Assembly: GCA_023897205.1 (NCBI GenBank) | Contig: JAHWDD010000004.1 | Location: 558,001 to 622,000 of the forward strand | DNA length: 64,000 nt | Direction: 5' to 3' | From: Exophiala sp. HKRS030 | Taxonomy: Eukaryota > Ascomycota > Eurotiomycetes > Chaetothyriales > Herpotrichiellaceae | In this document: positions 24,237-34,682 of the stretch, piece by piece | Layout of the letters: each line of letters begins with the position of its first letter | Numbering within the stretch: position 1 is the stretch's first letter | The notes under the pieces: generated by a model | The model's input: the letters and a program-made list of their open reading frames with translations, nothing else | What the model was told of the DNA's origin: nothing | Database searches by the model: none | Program-made: the position numbers and the translations under genes

Positions 24237-24967
24237 TACAATGTCTTTGCCCTGTCAGCAGCAGCCGCCACCAAGGGCACCTTGTCGCCCGAGAACAAAG
24301 TGTCACCAGTTTGGGAGGCAAAATTCGAGAGGCGAAGCCAATCAGGTGGCGGGGCGAAACGCACGCATCTATAGGCGAATTACAGAGCTGGCGCTCTGAT
24401 GAGGACGTTTAGCCATATGCGAAGGAATTCTTCTAGTGTCACGACATGCTCGTGTAAGTAGAAATGGAGTTTTAAGAGTCGAGGCAACCAATGACTGTAG
24501 GCCACCTGGCTTGCGGCCTGAGGCAAGTAAAGCAGCCTTGGGATTGGATTGACTCGCACCGCAGGTGCAAAAGAGGCTGGGGCGGATTGAGGAGGACCGT
24601 ATGCATGCAAGGGATAACGAGCATGAATGAGTCTCAGGGAAGAGTCAGTGAGAGTCGTCCTTACTGTCCCGTCATTGGTGTGGAGTAACAAAGTAATTCC
24701 GTTCCGAGGAAACCACAACCTCCATCCACTTTCGTCCTAATGTGGAGGTGTCCGTATGTATGACTTGAGTAGCAGTTTCATCCAAAAGGTTGATTATGTA
24801 AAATACTCATTGAAGAAGGTTCCATGGTATAGTCCGCTGCAATGAGTCTACAAGGCGTGGCGTTTGCATATCTGAACCTTGTAGCGCAACTCTCTTCACT
24901 TCACGCCCTGCAACATGCTACGATAACTATCAGGTAAACCAACTCCACACTACCATTGGGTATTCCT

Positions 24968-24974
24968 TATAAAA
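24968..24974 (+). promoter_or_regulatory. TATA box of the PLP lyase gene
   Basis: TATAAAA lies 64 bp before the start codon at 25038, a normal fungal distance, and is followed by an ACAAAACACA-type leader. Position and sequence fit a core promoter; there is no experimental support. Confidence 0.4.
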
Positions 24975-25037
24975 AGATCCGGGTCGGCACAGTTCCCAGT
25001 GAACAAAACACAAATCTAGTCGCACACTCGAAACAGA

Positions 25038-26156
25038 ATGACCATGTCCAAATCCCCTATATACACCAACGCCTCGGCGAGATCGTGGTCTCATCCAGAT
25101 AACCCTAACTTAAGCCTGGTCCGCGCCTTTCATGAACACCTCCCAAGTTATGAGGAAAGTGCTCTGATATCTCTCCCAGATCTGGCGGACGAGCTAGGGG
25201 TGAAGGCTGTCTTTGTCAAGGATGAAAGCAACCGTTTCGGACTTCCAGCTTTCAAAATTCTTGGAGCTTCGTGGGGAACCTTCCGCGCTGTTGCTGCACA
25301 ACTGGGCCTCCCAGTCGATACGCAGCTTAACACATTAGGCAAGGCAGCACAGAAATCTGGGATCGTTATTTTTGCCGCCACAGAAGGCAATCATGGCCGA
25401 GCCGTCGCACGTATGGGCAAGATCCTGAATATTCCTGTTCGAATATTCATGTCGAGATATGCTGATGACGAGACTGTCGCTAAGGTCGAAAGTGAGGGGG
25501 CTCATGTCACCGTGTTGGCTGGAACATATGATCAAGCCGTTGCCGAAGCATTTCAAGCCTCAAAAGTGGAGCAGAATGGACTCCTCATTCAAGATAATGC
25601 GTTTGAAGACTACGAAGACATTCCACGTTGGATTGTCGAAGGCTATTCTACTCTCTTGCTTGAGGCAGAAAGACAACTCGCAATGCAAGGTCTGAAGGCC
25701 ACATCAATTGTGACACCGATTGGAGTTGGTTCGCTTGGTCATGCTGTTGTGGCATTTGCCAAGTCTAATGGCAGAAATATATCGGTATTGACCGTCGAGC
25801 CCGAGTCCGCTGCTTGTCTGCACCACAACCTCAAAGCTGGGAAGTGGGAGACAATCGAAACATCAGCCACGATCATGAATGGCATGAACTGCGGCACAGT
25901 TTCCCCAATCTCATGGCCAATATTTACCGAAGGAGTAGACGTAAGCGTCACCATCACAGATCTCGAATGTCATCAAGCGATAAGCAACCTTCAGTCAAGT
26001 GGAGTCAATGCAGGCCCTTGCGGTGCTGCGGCCCTTGTGGCTCTTAGGAAGACTGCCAAACTGGATCCATACAGCCTTCAGCTCGATGACAAGGCTGTCG
26101 TCGTGTTGCTAAGTACGGAGGGTCCTAGGGGTTACGAAATTCCTGGACTGAAATAG
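25038..26156 (+). CDS. Diaminopropionate ammonia-lyase-like PLP enzyme
   Basis: Intronless gene, 372 residues. It is a fold-type II PLP enzyme resembling 2,3-diaminopropionate ammonia-lyase, which splits diaminopropionate to pyruvate and ammonia. The PLP lysine is Lys73 in FGLPAFKILGASW. A phosphate/cofactor loop follows at ATEGNHGRAVARMG, then TPIGVGSLGHAVV and the C-terminal STEGPRGYE. Start is ATG at 25038, with a second ATG two codons on. Threonine dehydratase and related lyases share the fold, but the GASWG and ATEGNHG wording favours the diaminopropionate group. It is divergent from the RBR ligase, and a VOC dioxygenase lies about 1 kb downstream on the other strand. Confidence 0.85.
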   Translation: MTMSKSPIYTNASARSWSHPDNPNLSLVRAFHEHLPSYEESALISLPDLADELGVKAVFVKDESNRFGLPAFKILGASWGTFRAVAAQLGLPVDTQLNTLGKAAQKSGIVIFAATEGNHGRAVARMGKILNIPVRIFMSRYADDETVAKVESEGAHVTVLAGTYDQAVAEAFQASKVEQNGLLIQDNAFEDYEDIPRWIVEGYSTLLLEAERQLAMQGLKATSIVTPIGVGSLGHAVVAFAKSNGRNISVLTVEPESAACLHHNLKAGKWETIETSATIMNGMNCGTVSPISWPIFTEGVDVSVTITDLECHQAISNLQSSGVNAGPCGAAALVALRKTAKLDPYSLQLDDKAVVVLLSTEGPRGYEIPGLK

Positions 26157-27189
26157 GTTGACAGCAATGTACTGCTTCGGGTGTGCTGGACTTGTGCCTG
26201 AGGCTTGATCCCTGGAATTCCACACGGAAGCATACTCCATCTGGCATTAGGTCTCAACAAATCAAGGCAGAGATTCTCCAAGGATCATTCGTTCGACTCA
26301 AACCTGATCATCTACCAAGCACTATCTGTGAGCATTCAGCAATCGTCCCGGCGTCTATCAGCTAGGATTCCGCGTGAAAATCTGCTGCTGAAAGGTTCAA
26401 CGGGCCTTGACACCTAAAGATGAGCACGAACCAACGGAGAACTTGCAACAGGACAACGGATCGGTAGTATGTGATGTGGTTTTTGGATGGCTTGCGGGTG
26501 TCGAGAAAGTAGATACAGTAACCCATTATCGCAACTCAAGACAACTTCGAACGCGGGCTTCAAGATTACCACGTCTCGTCACATCACACATACGCAACGC
26601 TACTGTCAAGGCAGTGATGCATCTTGCCAGCAGATTCACACCACGTTATCTGTCACATCTCATCTTGTAGGGCATCCAATTGTCCAAGCCGCAATCTTCC
26701 GTTACCAAAAAGGTACAGAAGCTCAGTCCAACAAGTACCAGAAAGCGTTTTGCTTGGACTGGACTTCCTTGGGGTCGGACGACGAGCACTTCACGATCCC
26801 TAGAGGCAGCCGTCTACGAGGTCGAAAGCGATAGACTCAGATGAGCTCACTTCATGTCTCTTACGCCCCAGCAGTGCTATGCGCAAAAATGTAACTAGGC
26901 AGCCCCGGAATGCTAAATTAATGCCCACCCACCTACTGATCGATATCCACGAGATGACTCAACTAGGACTGTGTTCACTCCTATCCCTCAGGTCTAGGCT
27001 TTGTACCATTGGTATCCCAACATCACATGTTGCAGTCATGCATGTAACTAGCACTAATTTCGACATTTGGTACGAGCTTCGTCCCGGACCTTTATGTATG
27101 CTACTCAGGTCAAAGAACTGCGGTCCGCAATAATTTTGTAGAAGGATGTAATGTGAAGCGTGAAAGTTTCATTTTCCGCGGTCTAAAGC
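26157..27189. other. Intergenic, nothing supported
   Basis: The stretch between two convergent genes contains only short open frames without domain-like texture (for example 26407-26670). No repeat, transposon end or RNA gene was seen. Confidence 0.5.
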
Positions 27190-28376
27190 TCACGCCGCAA
27201 TTTCTGGCAAATGCGCGGGCATTGCATTGACGGCATCAGGCGGCCTCGGCATATCTTTGCCAGCATCCTCGATCTTCCCAGTCAGAAATGCCAATGGGAT
27301 ATTGGGGCCCCAGACATAGAGAGTATGTGGTGCGGCTGCCTCTCTTCCGACGGGAGTGTCTTCATTCACTAGGTCGCCATCGGAGTAATGTTCCACGATA
27401 TTGCCAGAGCCATCAAACCTAAACATGGTTCCTATTAATATCCATGTTGTTGATTACATTGCTCATGTGCAAGGTTGCCGCTTACCAATAGTCAAAGATT
27501 TGACTTCCTAGAACATGGCGACCAATGCCCCAGCAGTTGGTCCAACCTTTGGATCGTAGCCAGTCATGGCCTAGAGTCTGGGTGTCGTAATCGAAGATCT
27601 CATAACTCGAGTGATGAATATGTGCTGGTACCTCTTCCGGACCGGCTGCGACGAAGAAACTCTGTTTGCCAAGGTCAGTAGTTGCGTGACTTCCAATGGT
27701 TTGCTCTTACATGATGGTCGGTGTATGTCTGACCAAGATCGATATGATTAAAGACGGTCTCGTCTTTGTCACTTCTTGGATCAAAAACGGCATCTGTTGG
27801 TTTCAAGTTCATAAGATCGTGATACCACGACAAAGTTGCATCAAATTTACTGCCAGGTACAACGAAGCCGTAGTGCCCCAGCTTGTGCACTGGGCTTGGG
27901 CCATGCTTAAACCTTCTAAAAGCACCCACGCGAAGCTTCTTTTCGACAGTATTGGGCGGTAGGGGGTTCAATCCTTGCTCCAGATGACCACCAGAAAATT
28001 GTGAGCCTCGCAGCTGTTGACCGTGTACAAAGCCAATAGTGAATCCGTTGGGGTCTGTCAAAGTGACGATTTTGCCGCCACCGGGGGCATCGTTGTCTTG
28101 AATAGGGCTGGCATTATGCTTCGAGGCTGCGATGTCTAAGTCTTGGGGTGATTCTACCACCCAAAAGCCTCCTTTGAAATATCTGCGGCTGTCTGGTGAC
28201 TGCTCTGCAACATAGATATAAGGTTGAACGCCGTAGCCACGTAAGTAAACTCTGTGGGCCGTACGATACTCCTCGACGAAGCCAAAATCGTTCAGAAATG
28301 CCAGCGCCTTTTCCAGATCCGGGTGCTGGTAGACAACATGTGCCAATCTCAAAACGTGGACTTTTTGGGATGTCAT
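27190..28376 (-). CDS. VOC-family extradiol-type ring-cleavage dioxygenase
   Basis: Three exons, 28376-27711, 27661-27486 and 27418-27190 (introns 49 and 67 nt), give 356 residues. Two vicinal-oxygen-chelate domains are visible: an N-terminal one from RLAHVVYQHPDLEKAL to TLTDPNGFTIGFVHG, and a C-terminal one from LGHYGFVVPGSKFDATLSWY to NIVEHYSDGDLVNE. The second carries the expected metal ligands: His in LGHYG, His in HIHHSSYEI and Glu in IVEHY. This is the pattern of catechol/biphenyl-diol 2,3-dioxygenases, which open aromatic diols with Fe(II). Start was set at MTSQKVHV, where the domain begins; ATG-like starts farther up (to 28442) are possible. Intron 2's acceptor is TTTAG just inside an ATG-led open frame, so naive ORF calling splits this gene. 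The natural substrate is unknown. Confidence 0.85.
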
Positions 28377-28913
28377 AATATACTTTAGCTGAGAGTGTTG
28401 AGATTGAGCAGTCGTGGAATTTCGCTGCATTGAACTGAACATGACACTCCCAGACCTCAGAGTCGAGACTCACGGTCATCTTTATGCTAGTATAATTTGG
28501 AGGTCCCGCCAGGCCCCACAAACCCCGTGAAATGTTTGCGTTTAGTCGCAAGTCTTTTCGCAATCGTCAACCTTGGGCCGGCGAAGGACGGTGTTACTGA
28601 TGACCGGTCACGTGAGTTTTCATGGTTGACCCAAGTTGAGGATTGTTTCTATGGTCATCTGTCCAACTCGTCTTTTCTGACATACTTGACTTATAGGTTC
28701 GGAAATCCCCAATGTCATTCAAAGGACATCCCTTCAGAATTGTGACTTGTCAAAGTTTGGGCGCCACAGTCGAGCATGAGCACAGTCAGGACGTCGTGAA
28801 ACGGGGCAAGTAGTAGAATTCATGACATTAGGACGTTACCTCCCTGAGATGGGTTTGGAGGCGTATCCTCCATGAGCATACGCAGCCAGCGCCAAAGCCA
28901 AGTCTGCATTCAT

Positions 28914-31172
28914 TCAATCAGAAGCAATGTTCGGGTTCAGCTGTCCTTGCAATTTATTGAAGTCAGCATTCCCGTCCGGGTAACCACCAAAAAAGTCTGA
29001 GAATCCAAAGTCGGTGTCTGGTTGGACATCAAAGGCGTTGAACGCTAATGTCGGAAATACTTGCGATCCGTACAGCGGATAATTTGTTATGGGGATTCCG
29101 TCGGACGCAGGTATTGATCCTGCGTAATCCTCTTGGTTCTGATGTGGTTGCTGCATGCTACGAAAGTCGTTGAGGTAAAGAGAGGGATCGGCAAAATCTT
29201 TGACGCGATCCTGGTTGTAGAAGGATGGCAGGGGCTGACCTGGGCTATTAACGCCAAACTGAGGACTTTGAAAGAAGGCCTTGTAGCGCTTCGCAAGTTG
29301 TTTTTCTTGAGCAGTCAGATTGCCCGGCCTCTCTAGCATTTTTGCGATTTCTGCAGGTTCTTAGTCAATGACAGCGTGAGAACAAAGAGACTTACCAGAG
29401 ACGACGAGTCCCAATCGCCACTTCTCTCCAACGTGCTTCAGAACGAGCTTGGAAAGATTGTGGGTAGTGGCAACGAGCGGCTGTGCCTTAAGTATGTCAC
29501 TCTCGAATGCATTGATCGGTAGCAGCATGCATGTCAGGAATGGGTGGGCCAGCGCAATATATCTTGCATCCCACAACCCAATTATCCTCGATAGGTCGAT
29601 TGCTCTTTGTCGAAGAGGAGAGGAGTTCGCAGTGCTGCCACTAGACATGCTACGGTCATCACTTTCATTTGTTGAGAGACCAGCAGACATGTATGACGTT
29701 GTCATGAGCATGAGATGGGTTCCGATCACCCAGTTGCATTTGGCAAATGTCTCAGGAGTGAAGACAAGCAGTTCTGGGTCAAGGCGCAAAGTGGGTGGAA
29801 GTGCTAATTTGAAGCAGGTGATCTCGTTCTCCAAGGTCAATTTTTCTTCAAACGAGACCTCTTGCCTTTGCTGTAAACGGTCGTGGATCATGGTCATCAA
29901 GTGATTCGACACAAGAAACCAGGCGCGCTCATCTTGATTTTCGCACTGTTCCAATGACCTCCATGATTGGCCCGGAGTCATGACCAATTCTCGAGAGGAA
30001 AGTTCGTTCCCAGAAAACCAAGCTTCATCTGAAATGGGCAGTCTGACGGCCATTCGCTTCCGATCAATGGAGAATGGCTTTCGTGAGACAGAGGAGGCGA
30101 AAGTGTCGAGTTCCCAAACCAGCCACCAAGCCCGTCTGAGTTCTTCCTTGTCGAGCGTTCTGAGAGGAGACGATGGTGTCCAGTCATCGTCATCAATATC
30201 CGACAGGCCAAGGTCGTAGGCAAGGCGAACACATACCCCGATCAGAATCCAGCCTCTTGGGGTTGGTCCAGACGTGTAGTAGTAGTATGATAACAATATA
30301 CAACCCTGTAAATTGGTCAACGAGGGTAAAGACGAGGATCGCGCGCTATCATATAGCTGCCTCGCTCGCTCTGCAAATATATGGCCTCTCTTAAGTGGCG
30401 GAATCTTGGAAAACCTGGGGTGGTTTGAAAATCTCGCGGACAAGGCGAACATGCCGTTCAGAAGAAGGGCATCGTCTTTAGTCAAATCCTTCATTAAATC
30501 TCCTTGTGCGAGGAAGTGATGCTCAAACCGAGCATGAAACCTTGGTCGGTGAAGGAGTGGCAACCATGCCTGCACTTTCTCGAAGAATAAATTTACCAGA
30601 TCGATAGCCAGGGAGTCGGTCACTTCAAGCTTAGTACACGTCTCCTCTGAGGACATGCGACTAGCAGCGATAGGCTCGGGTACGCATCTATCATCGGCAA
30701 GAGATGCTCGTTCATTATCGGTTTCATCGTGATCGACTTCATGGTCATTCTCATCCTCAGATTCGTTATGATCATGTGACGGTCGAGGATCCAAGTCATC
30801 CCCGGCACTGGAAGTCGTTCCTTGTGTGGGACTGAGCTCTGCAAGTAAACCTCTGAGTGAGTCCCTCAGAAGAGATTTTGTTGTCTCCTGTTGAGTGTTT
30901 GACAAATTACCTCCAGCATCCGACCGTGTTGCGGCCTCCAGAACTTCGACCAACTTGGTCAAGCTGTCATGGATTTGACGAGACGGCGCTTTCAGCTGAG
31001 GCTTGCGTGATGTTGGCTTCTTCCGCCTCGATGGGAATGTGCAAGGACTGCCGGTCCGTGAACATAGGCCGCATACTGGTCGTCGCATATCACACTTTGT
31101 CTTCTTTCGATTGCACTCCTGACACGCCCGACGCGGCTCCGTCTGAGCAGGAGCGACGTGGCCATCGGCCAT
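28914..31172 (-). CDS. Zn(II)2Cys6 transcription factor with Fungal_trans domain
   Basis: Two exons, 31172-29396 and 29350-28914 with a 45-nt intron, give 737 residues. The zinc cluster is textbook: Cys17, 20, 27, 34, 37 and 44 with spacing C-x2-C-x6-C-x6-C-x2-C-x6-C, followed by a basic linker (PSRRKKPTSRK). An acidic stretch at about 150-190 precedes the Fungal_trans middle-homology region (SYYYYTSGPTPRGWILIGVCVRLAYDLGL). The frame extends upstream to 31295, but an ATG at 31172 puts the zinc cluster at a usual distance. It lies directly upstream of the VOC dioxygenase in the same orientation, about 540 bp apart, so it could regulate it; that is inference only. Confidence 0.9.
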
Positions 31173-31819
31173 CTCATGGGCGGCGCTGAAGAGCACAGAA
31201 GCTCGATAAGTCTTCACAAGGTGTTGAAGAAAATCATGTCTCAAGCTGACAAACAAGCAGTGCTGACAGAGAGAGGACGTGAGAACGCCGGCCAAGGCCT
31301 CTCAGTCTGAATTAGGTAAGTACTTACCTAAGGTCTTAGCCTGCAGGGTAACGTGGGAAGGTACGAAATTAGATTTGACCACTATTACTTGGGTAGTCAG
31401 GTGAAAGGAGCCAGATTAGGCTCCCCTACACTCGGCTCAGGGGAAACCCAGTTAGTTAACAGTGGCTCAGCCACGCTCAACGTTGGCCTAGAAGCTCGGC
31501 TCAAACCACAATCGGACTCGCAAACAACCCATCAATTAATCAATTACATCAGAGGCTGCGTTCCATAAACTTCCGGAGCGCAGTAGCATCAGTTCTCTGC
31601 TAGGGGCAATATCGAACATTTGTTAAATATCCAGATCCTTTAGCCTTTAGTACTTAGGTTGTCGCTAGGAATTAACCACACTTTCACAGCCGCGGATGTT
31701 CTGTAAATCTGAGCCATTAGGCTGACCTAGTGGTATCTTTCAATGATGTCTGTTTAATTCTTGCACAATCGGTATTGTGTAGCTAAAAGAGTGAAGCAGG
31801 TTAAGTCAATGGTAGTTAG

Positions 31820-32214
31820 GGAGAGGCCGAGGAAGAAACACCTCGAAAACGCAAGAGGCAGAAGCCTTCAACAACAGATGAAGAACGAACCGTTCCCTCC
31901 AACAATGTCAACCCTAAGGAGCGATCAGAATTGGTTCTTAAGGATGCCCTATGCCTGGAACCACCGTTGGAGGAGATAAGTCTCTAGGGCTCATACATTG
32001 CATTGCAGTTCGCCAGAAAGGTTATATTGAAGCTTGATGAGCAAGGGCTTGATTCATTCATTTCCTCACGAAGGAAGACATGGACTACAATTCAACGAAC
32101 CTGCAACAGCTCCTAACTGATGAGATCGAGCACTTCTGTGCACGAGCGACAAGTTTTACCAACGAAGATGTATCAGGGATTGCGCATCCTGCGGGTACTA
32201 CACTGTCAATCTAG
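31820..32214 (+). pseudogene. Decayed fragment of an unrecognised protein gene
   Basis: An open frame after an acceptor-like TTAG (31816-31819) reads ETPRKRKRQKPSTTDEE, then SELVLKDALCLEPPLEEISL. It hits one TAG (31984-31986) and continues in the same frame as YIALQFARKVILKLDEQ. Near 32060 the protein-like reading moves to the next frame (FLTKEDMDYNSTNLQQLL, then DEIEHFCARATSFTNEDVSG) until a TAG at 32212-32214. The stop could be a former TGG, a change RIP also makes. The basic NLS-like start suggests a nuclear protein. One stop plus one frame change mark it as a probable pseudogene; the family is not recognised. The rest of 31300-32600 holds nothing clear. Confidence 0.35.
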
Positions 32215-32611
32215 AGAGGGCGGAGTTACCAAGTTCTGGGATGAGGGCAACCAGATTATCCAACCGTTGTCCAAAAGAGGCTCTGTCCGGACGTGGGATT
32301 CGCACATGATTGGAATTGGAGAGCTGAAGGGCGGGCGAGAGGACGCATGCTACATCATTCCCGCGAAGAGGCCAGCAACTCGACTTCATGTCGAATGCCG
32401 GAGTACCCACCTAGATATCATCGAACAAGCCTACGGCAATAGAAACTGTGGAAGGCATTCTTTCGAGATTTCCAGCGTTCCCGCATGTTCCTATTCGAAC
32501 GTGATTGAATACATGTATGGACGGTACCGATCTCCCTCTCCTGCGAGCTCGAACTAGGTGCAAAAGTGCAGATCATGCTCGGGATGTTAAAGGCTCTCCG
32601 CCAGCGAGGAT

Positions 32612-34682
32612 CTACCTGCGGCCAAGAAAGTGAGACTGATAATCTGGCATTCGCACACACTGGTAATTTTTGATCCTTTTCATCGTTAGCTCTCCCAGTG
32701 CTTCCTTCGCCGCGCGTCCTGCTTCGGTTAGTTCGCTCATGTCTGTGTTTGCCAGAATCTGCGTAGAGATCAAATAGTCAGCGTGGGATCTAGTCAGAAC
32801 TACCAAGCTCAGCGGTGAGTATGAGTGCCGGATAATTGCGTGCCGAGAACAAGAGGAGAGTGGTTTTAGTGGGCTCACTCACAATATCTACATCCCAGTC
32901 TGCCAGTGCCTCACTGAGTGCATGGCGCTCGTCATAATCCGGGTCATCATCAGGGAGAAGATACCGTGTGATGTGCCAGGTGCAATCTCGGTCTGTTGAT
33001 GTGCTGCCCAAATCTTTCGAGTCATCTACCATGAGAAACATGTCTAAGGACGACGTCTATCAGCAAAGAGCTCTCAGACATAACAGTCCAAAGAATATGT
33101 GTTGGGAGCGACGCCGATCTCGCAAAGAACACAAGCTGTACCTCTCGAAGATGAATCGGAATAAAGTCCACCTACCACTTATCCTGTTGTACCTCTCGGA
33201 AGCGTCGGCTTCAGCTTGGCGCACCTGAGCCCAGAGCGAGTCTCCTATGTTCCACACGTCGTTCTCAGTCGTCTGATTTGAGGCCGAAACCGATTGAGCG
33301 GTAGCTCCAGAGGTGGGTGGCGTTGGAATCGGGCTTTCATTTCGCGAAGTAGGGATCTGTTCTGGTGCTGCTGGCTCGGTACGTATTTTTGAAGAAGGCA
33401 CTTGCTGTTCCGTTGTACTTGCGTTTTCTTTTGCCATTGCCGAGTCTTTCTGTGTACTAGAGCTGTCTAGTAAAAGATGTTCTACGCCAGGGGATGGCTG
33501 TGGATCCTCATGGTGAGGTGTTTGCTTAATTCGTAGCTTCCATCTGGAAATGTATTCCTCTAGAATACATTGCGCACCATGGTCCGGTATGTGTTTCTGC
33601 CTGTCGGGCTCAAAGCGAGCCACGTAGTGTGGGGATGATAAGTCCAGCAATTCTTCGAAGCACTTAACATGGTAATAGTCTATAAACAAATTAGTGTGAG
33701 TAATAAGCCAGGCCAAAACGAAGCTAGTAATTCTAAGAGAAAGGAGATGTAAAACGAATGTCGCAACATGTATCAGGCGACTGAGATTAGCCTCCATTGT
33801 CCCATTCGGCCAACAAGCACGATGAGTAGAAGGGCTCTAGGCACAAGCGGCAAAGCCCGGCGTGCTCAAGATCCCCTGAGGTGCAGAGGAAGTTAGAAGT
33901 TTCAGTAGGGACTCAACCTTACCAGGACCTCTCGAATCCCACCGCCCCGGGGACACTGCTATCCTATCATTGCCTGGGTCAATGCGATCGGTGCAGTGTC
34001 GCTGCCTGCATCTCGCTCCGTTGCGCGAATCAGGTGCCGTTTGAAGCAGAAAAAGGGGATAATGGCATAGGCGGACACAGCTAAAACGGTCGAGTATTAA
34101 CTTGGGCTTGATGTGGTATCGCAAGACCTCCGCCGAGCTCTCAATGTCTTCCTGCCTTCGGGCTTCAGGAGAGAGTGCCTGTCGACGAGCCTCTTCCGCG
34201 GCATGACGGCGGGAAATCGCTTTCCAATATTCCCGTTCTCCATCAGAATCCACCTCATGGCCGACTTCCGCGGCAATGTTGTCCCTTCTCCTGCGCTTTC
34301 GATTTTCTGCCAATCGTTGTACTCGTGCTTCGAGCTTTGCTTGCTGATTTATAGTGGCCGGCTCACGTGTTGTTGGATGAGGGCTAACTGTGGACGATAA
34401 AGTAGAAGTAGCCATCGATGAAGCAGAAGCAGCCGTCGATGAAGTCACTTCATCATTCCGAGTCGGTTGGACAAGTTGTGCAACACTTTGACTAGTGTTG
34501 GACGCAGTGTGAAGGGGGACAGATGAGACCGAAGCCGGCTGCGCAGATGAACTCTTATGGTTTGCCTCGCCGGAGGCTTTCTGCCCGCTGTTCTTTTGAC
34601 GTCCATCCCCGTTAATTGACGTCTGCGGTTTTGATGTGATCTTGATCCCGTACACCTTAGGATCGATGGTAGAATACTTCAT
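32612..34682 (-). CDS. PARP-type zinc-finger protein, otherwise uncharacterised
   Basis: Four exons give 523 residues: 34682-33923, 33679-33176, 33043-32883, 32758-32612. All introns (243, 132 and 124 nt) are GT-AG and in phase. The N-terminus is Ser/Ala/Thr-rich; a basic, partly coiled region follows (about 130-200: ARVQRLAENRKRRRRDN, then AEEARRQALSPEARR). A zinc-finger-like module spans intron 1: Cys225-x4-Cys230, then DRIAVSPG, then YYHVKC with His257-x2-Cys260, and ends ELLDLSSPHYVARFE. This resembles the PARP-type DNA-nick finger (C-x2-C, R-I, H-x2-C), with a wider first pair. No PARP catalytic, BRCT or ligase domain follows; the C-terminal half is acidic/Ser-rich. A role in DNA-break sensing or chromatin is only a guess. 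Confidence 0.65.

Noticed and set aside
27190..27426. Separate small gene starting at the ATG at 27426
   Set aside because: Using the TTTAG acceptor at 27419 makes it the last exon of the VOC dioxygenase and supplies its Glu metal ligand.
33680..33922. Extra CxxC-containing exon inside intron 1 of the zinc-finger gene
   Set aside because: An acceptor at 33876 gives a short Cys-rich reading, but there is no donor to close it, and the direct 33923-33679 join rebuilds the finger.
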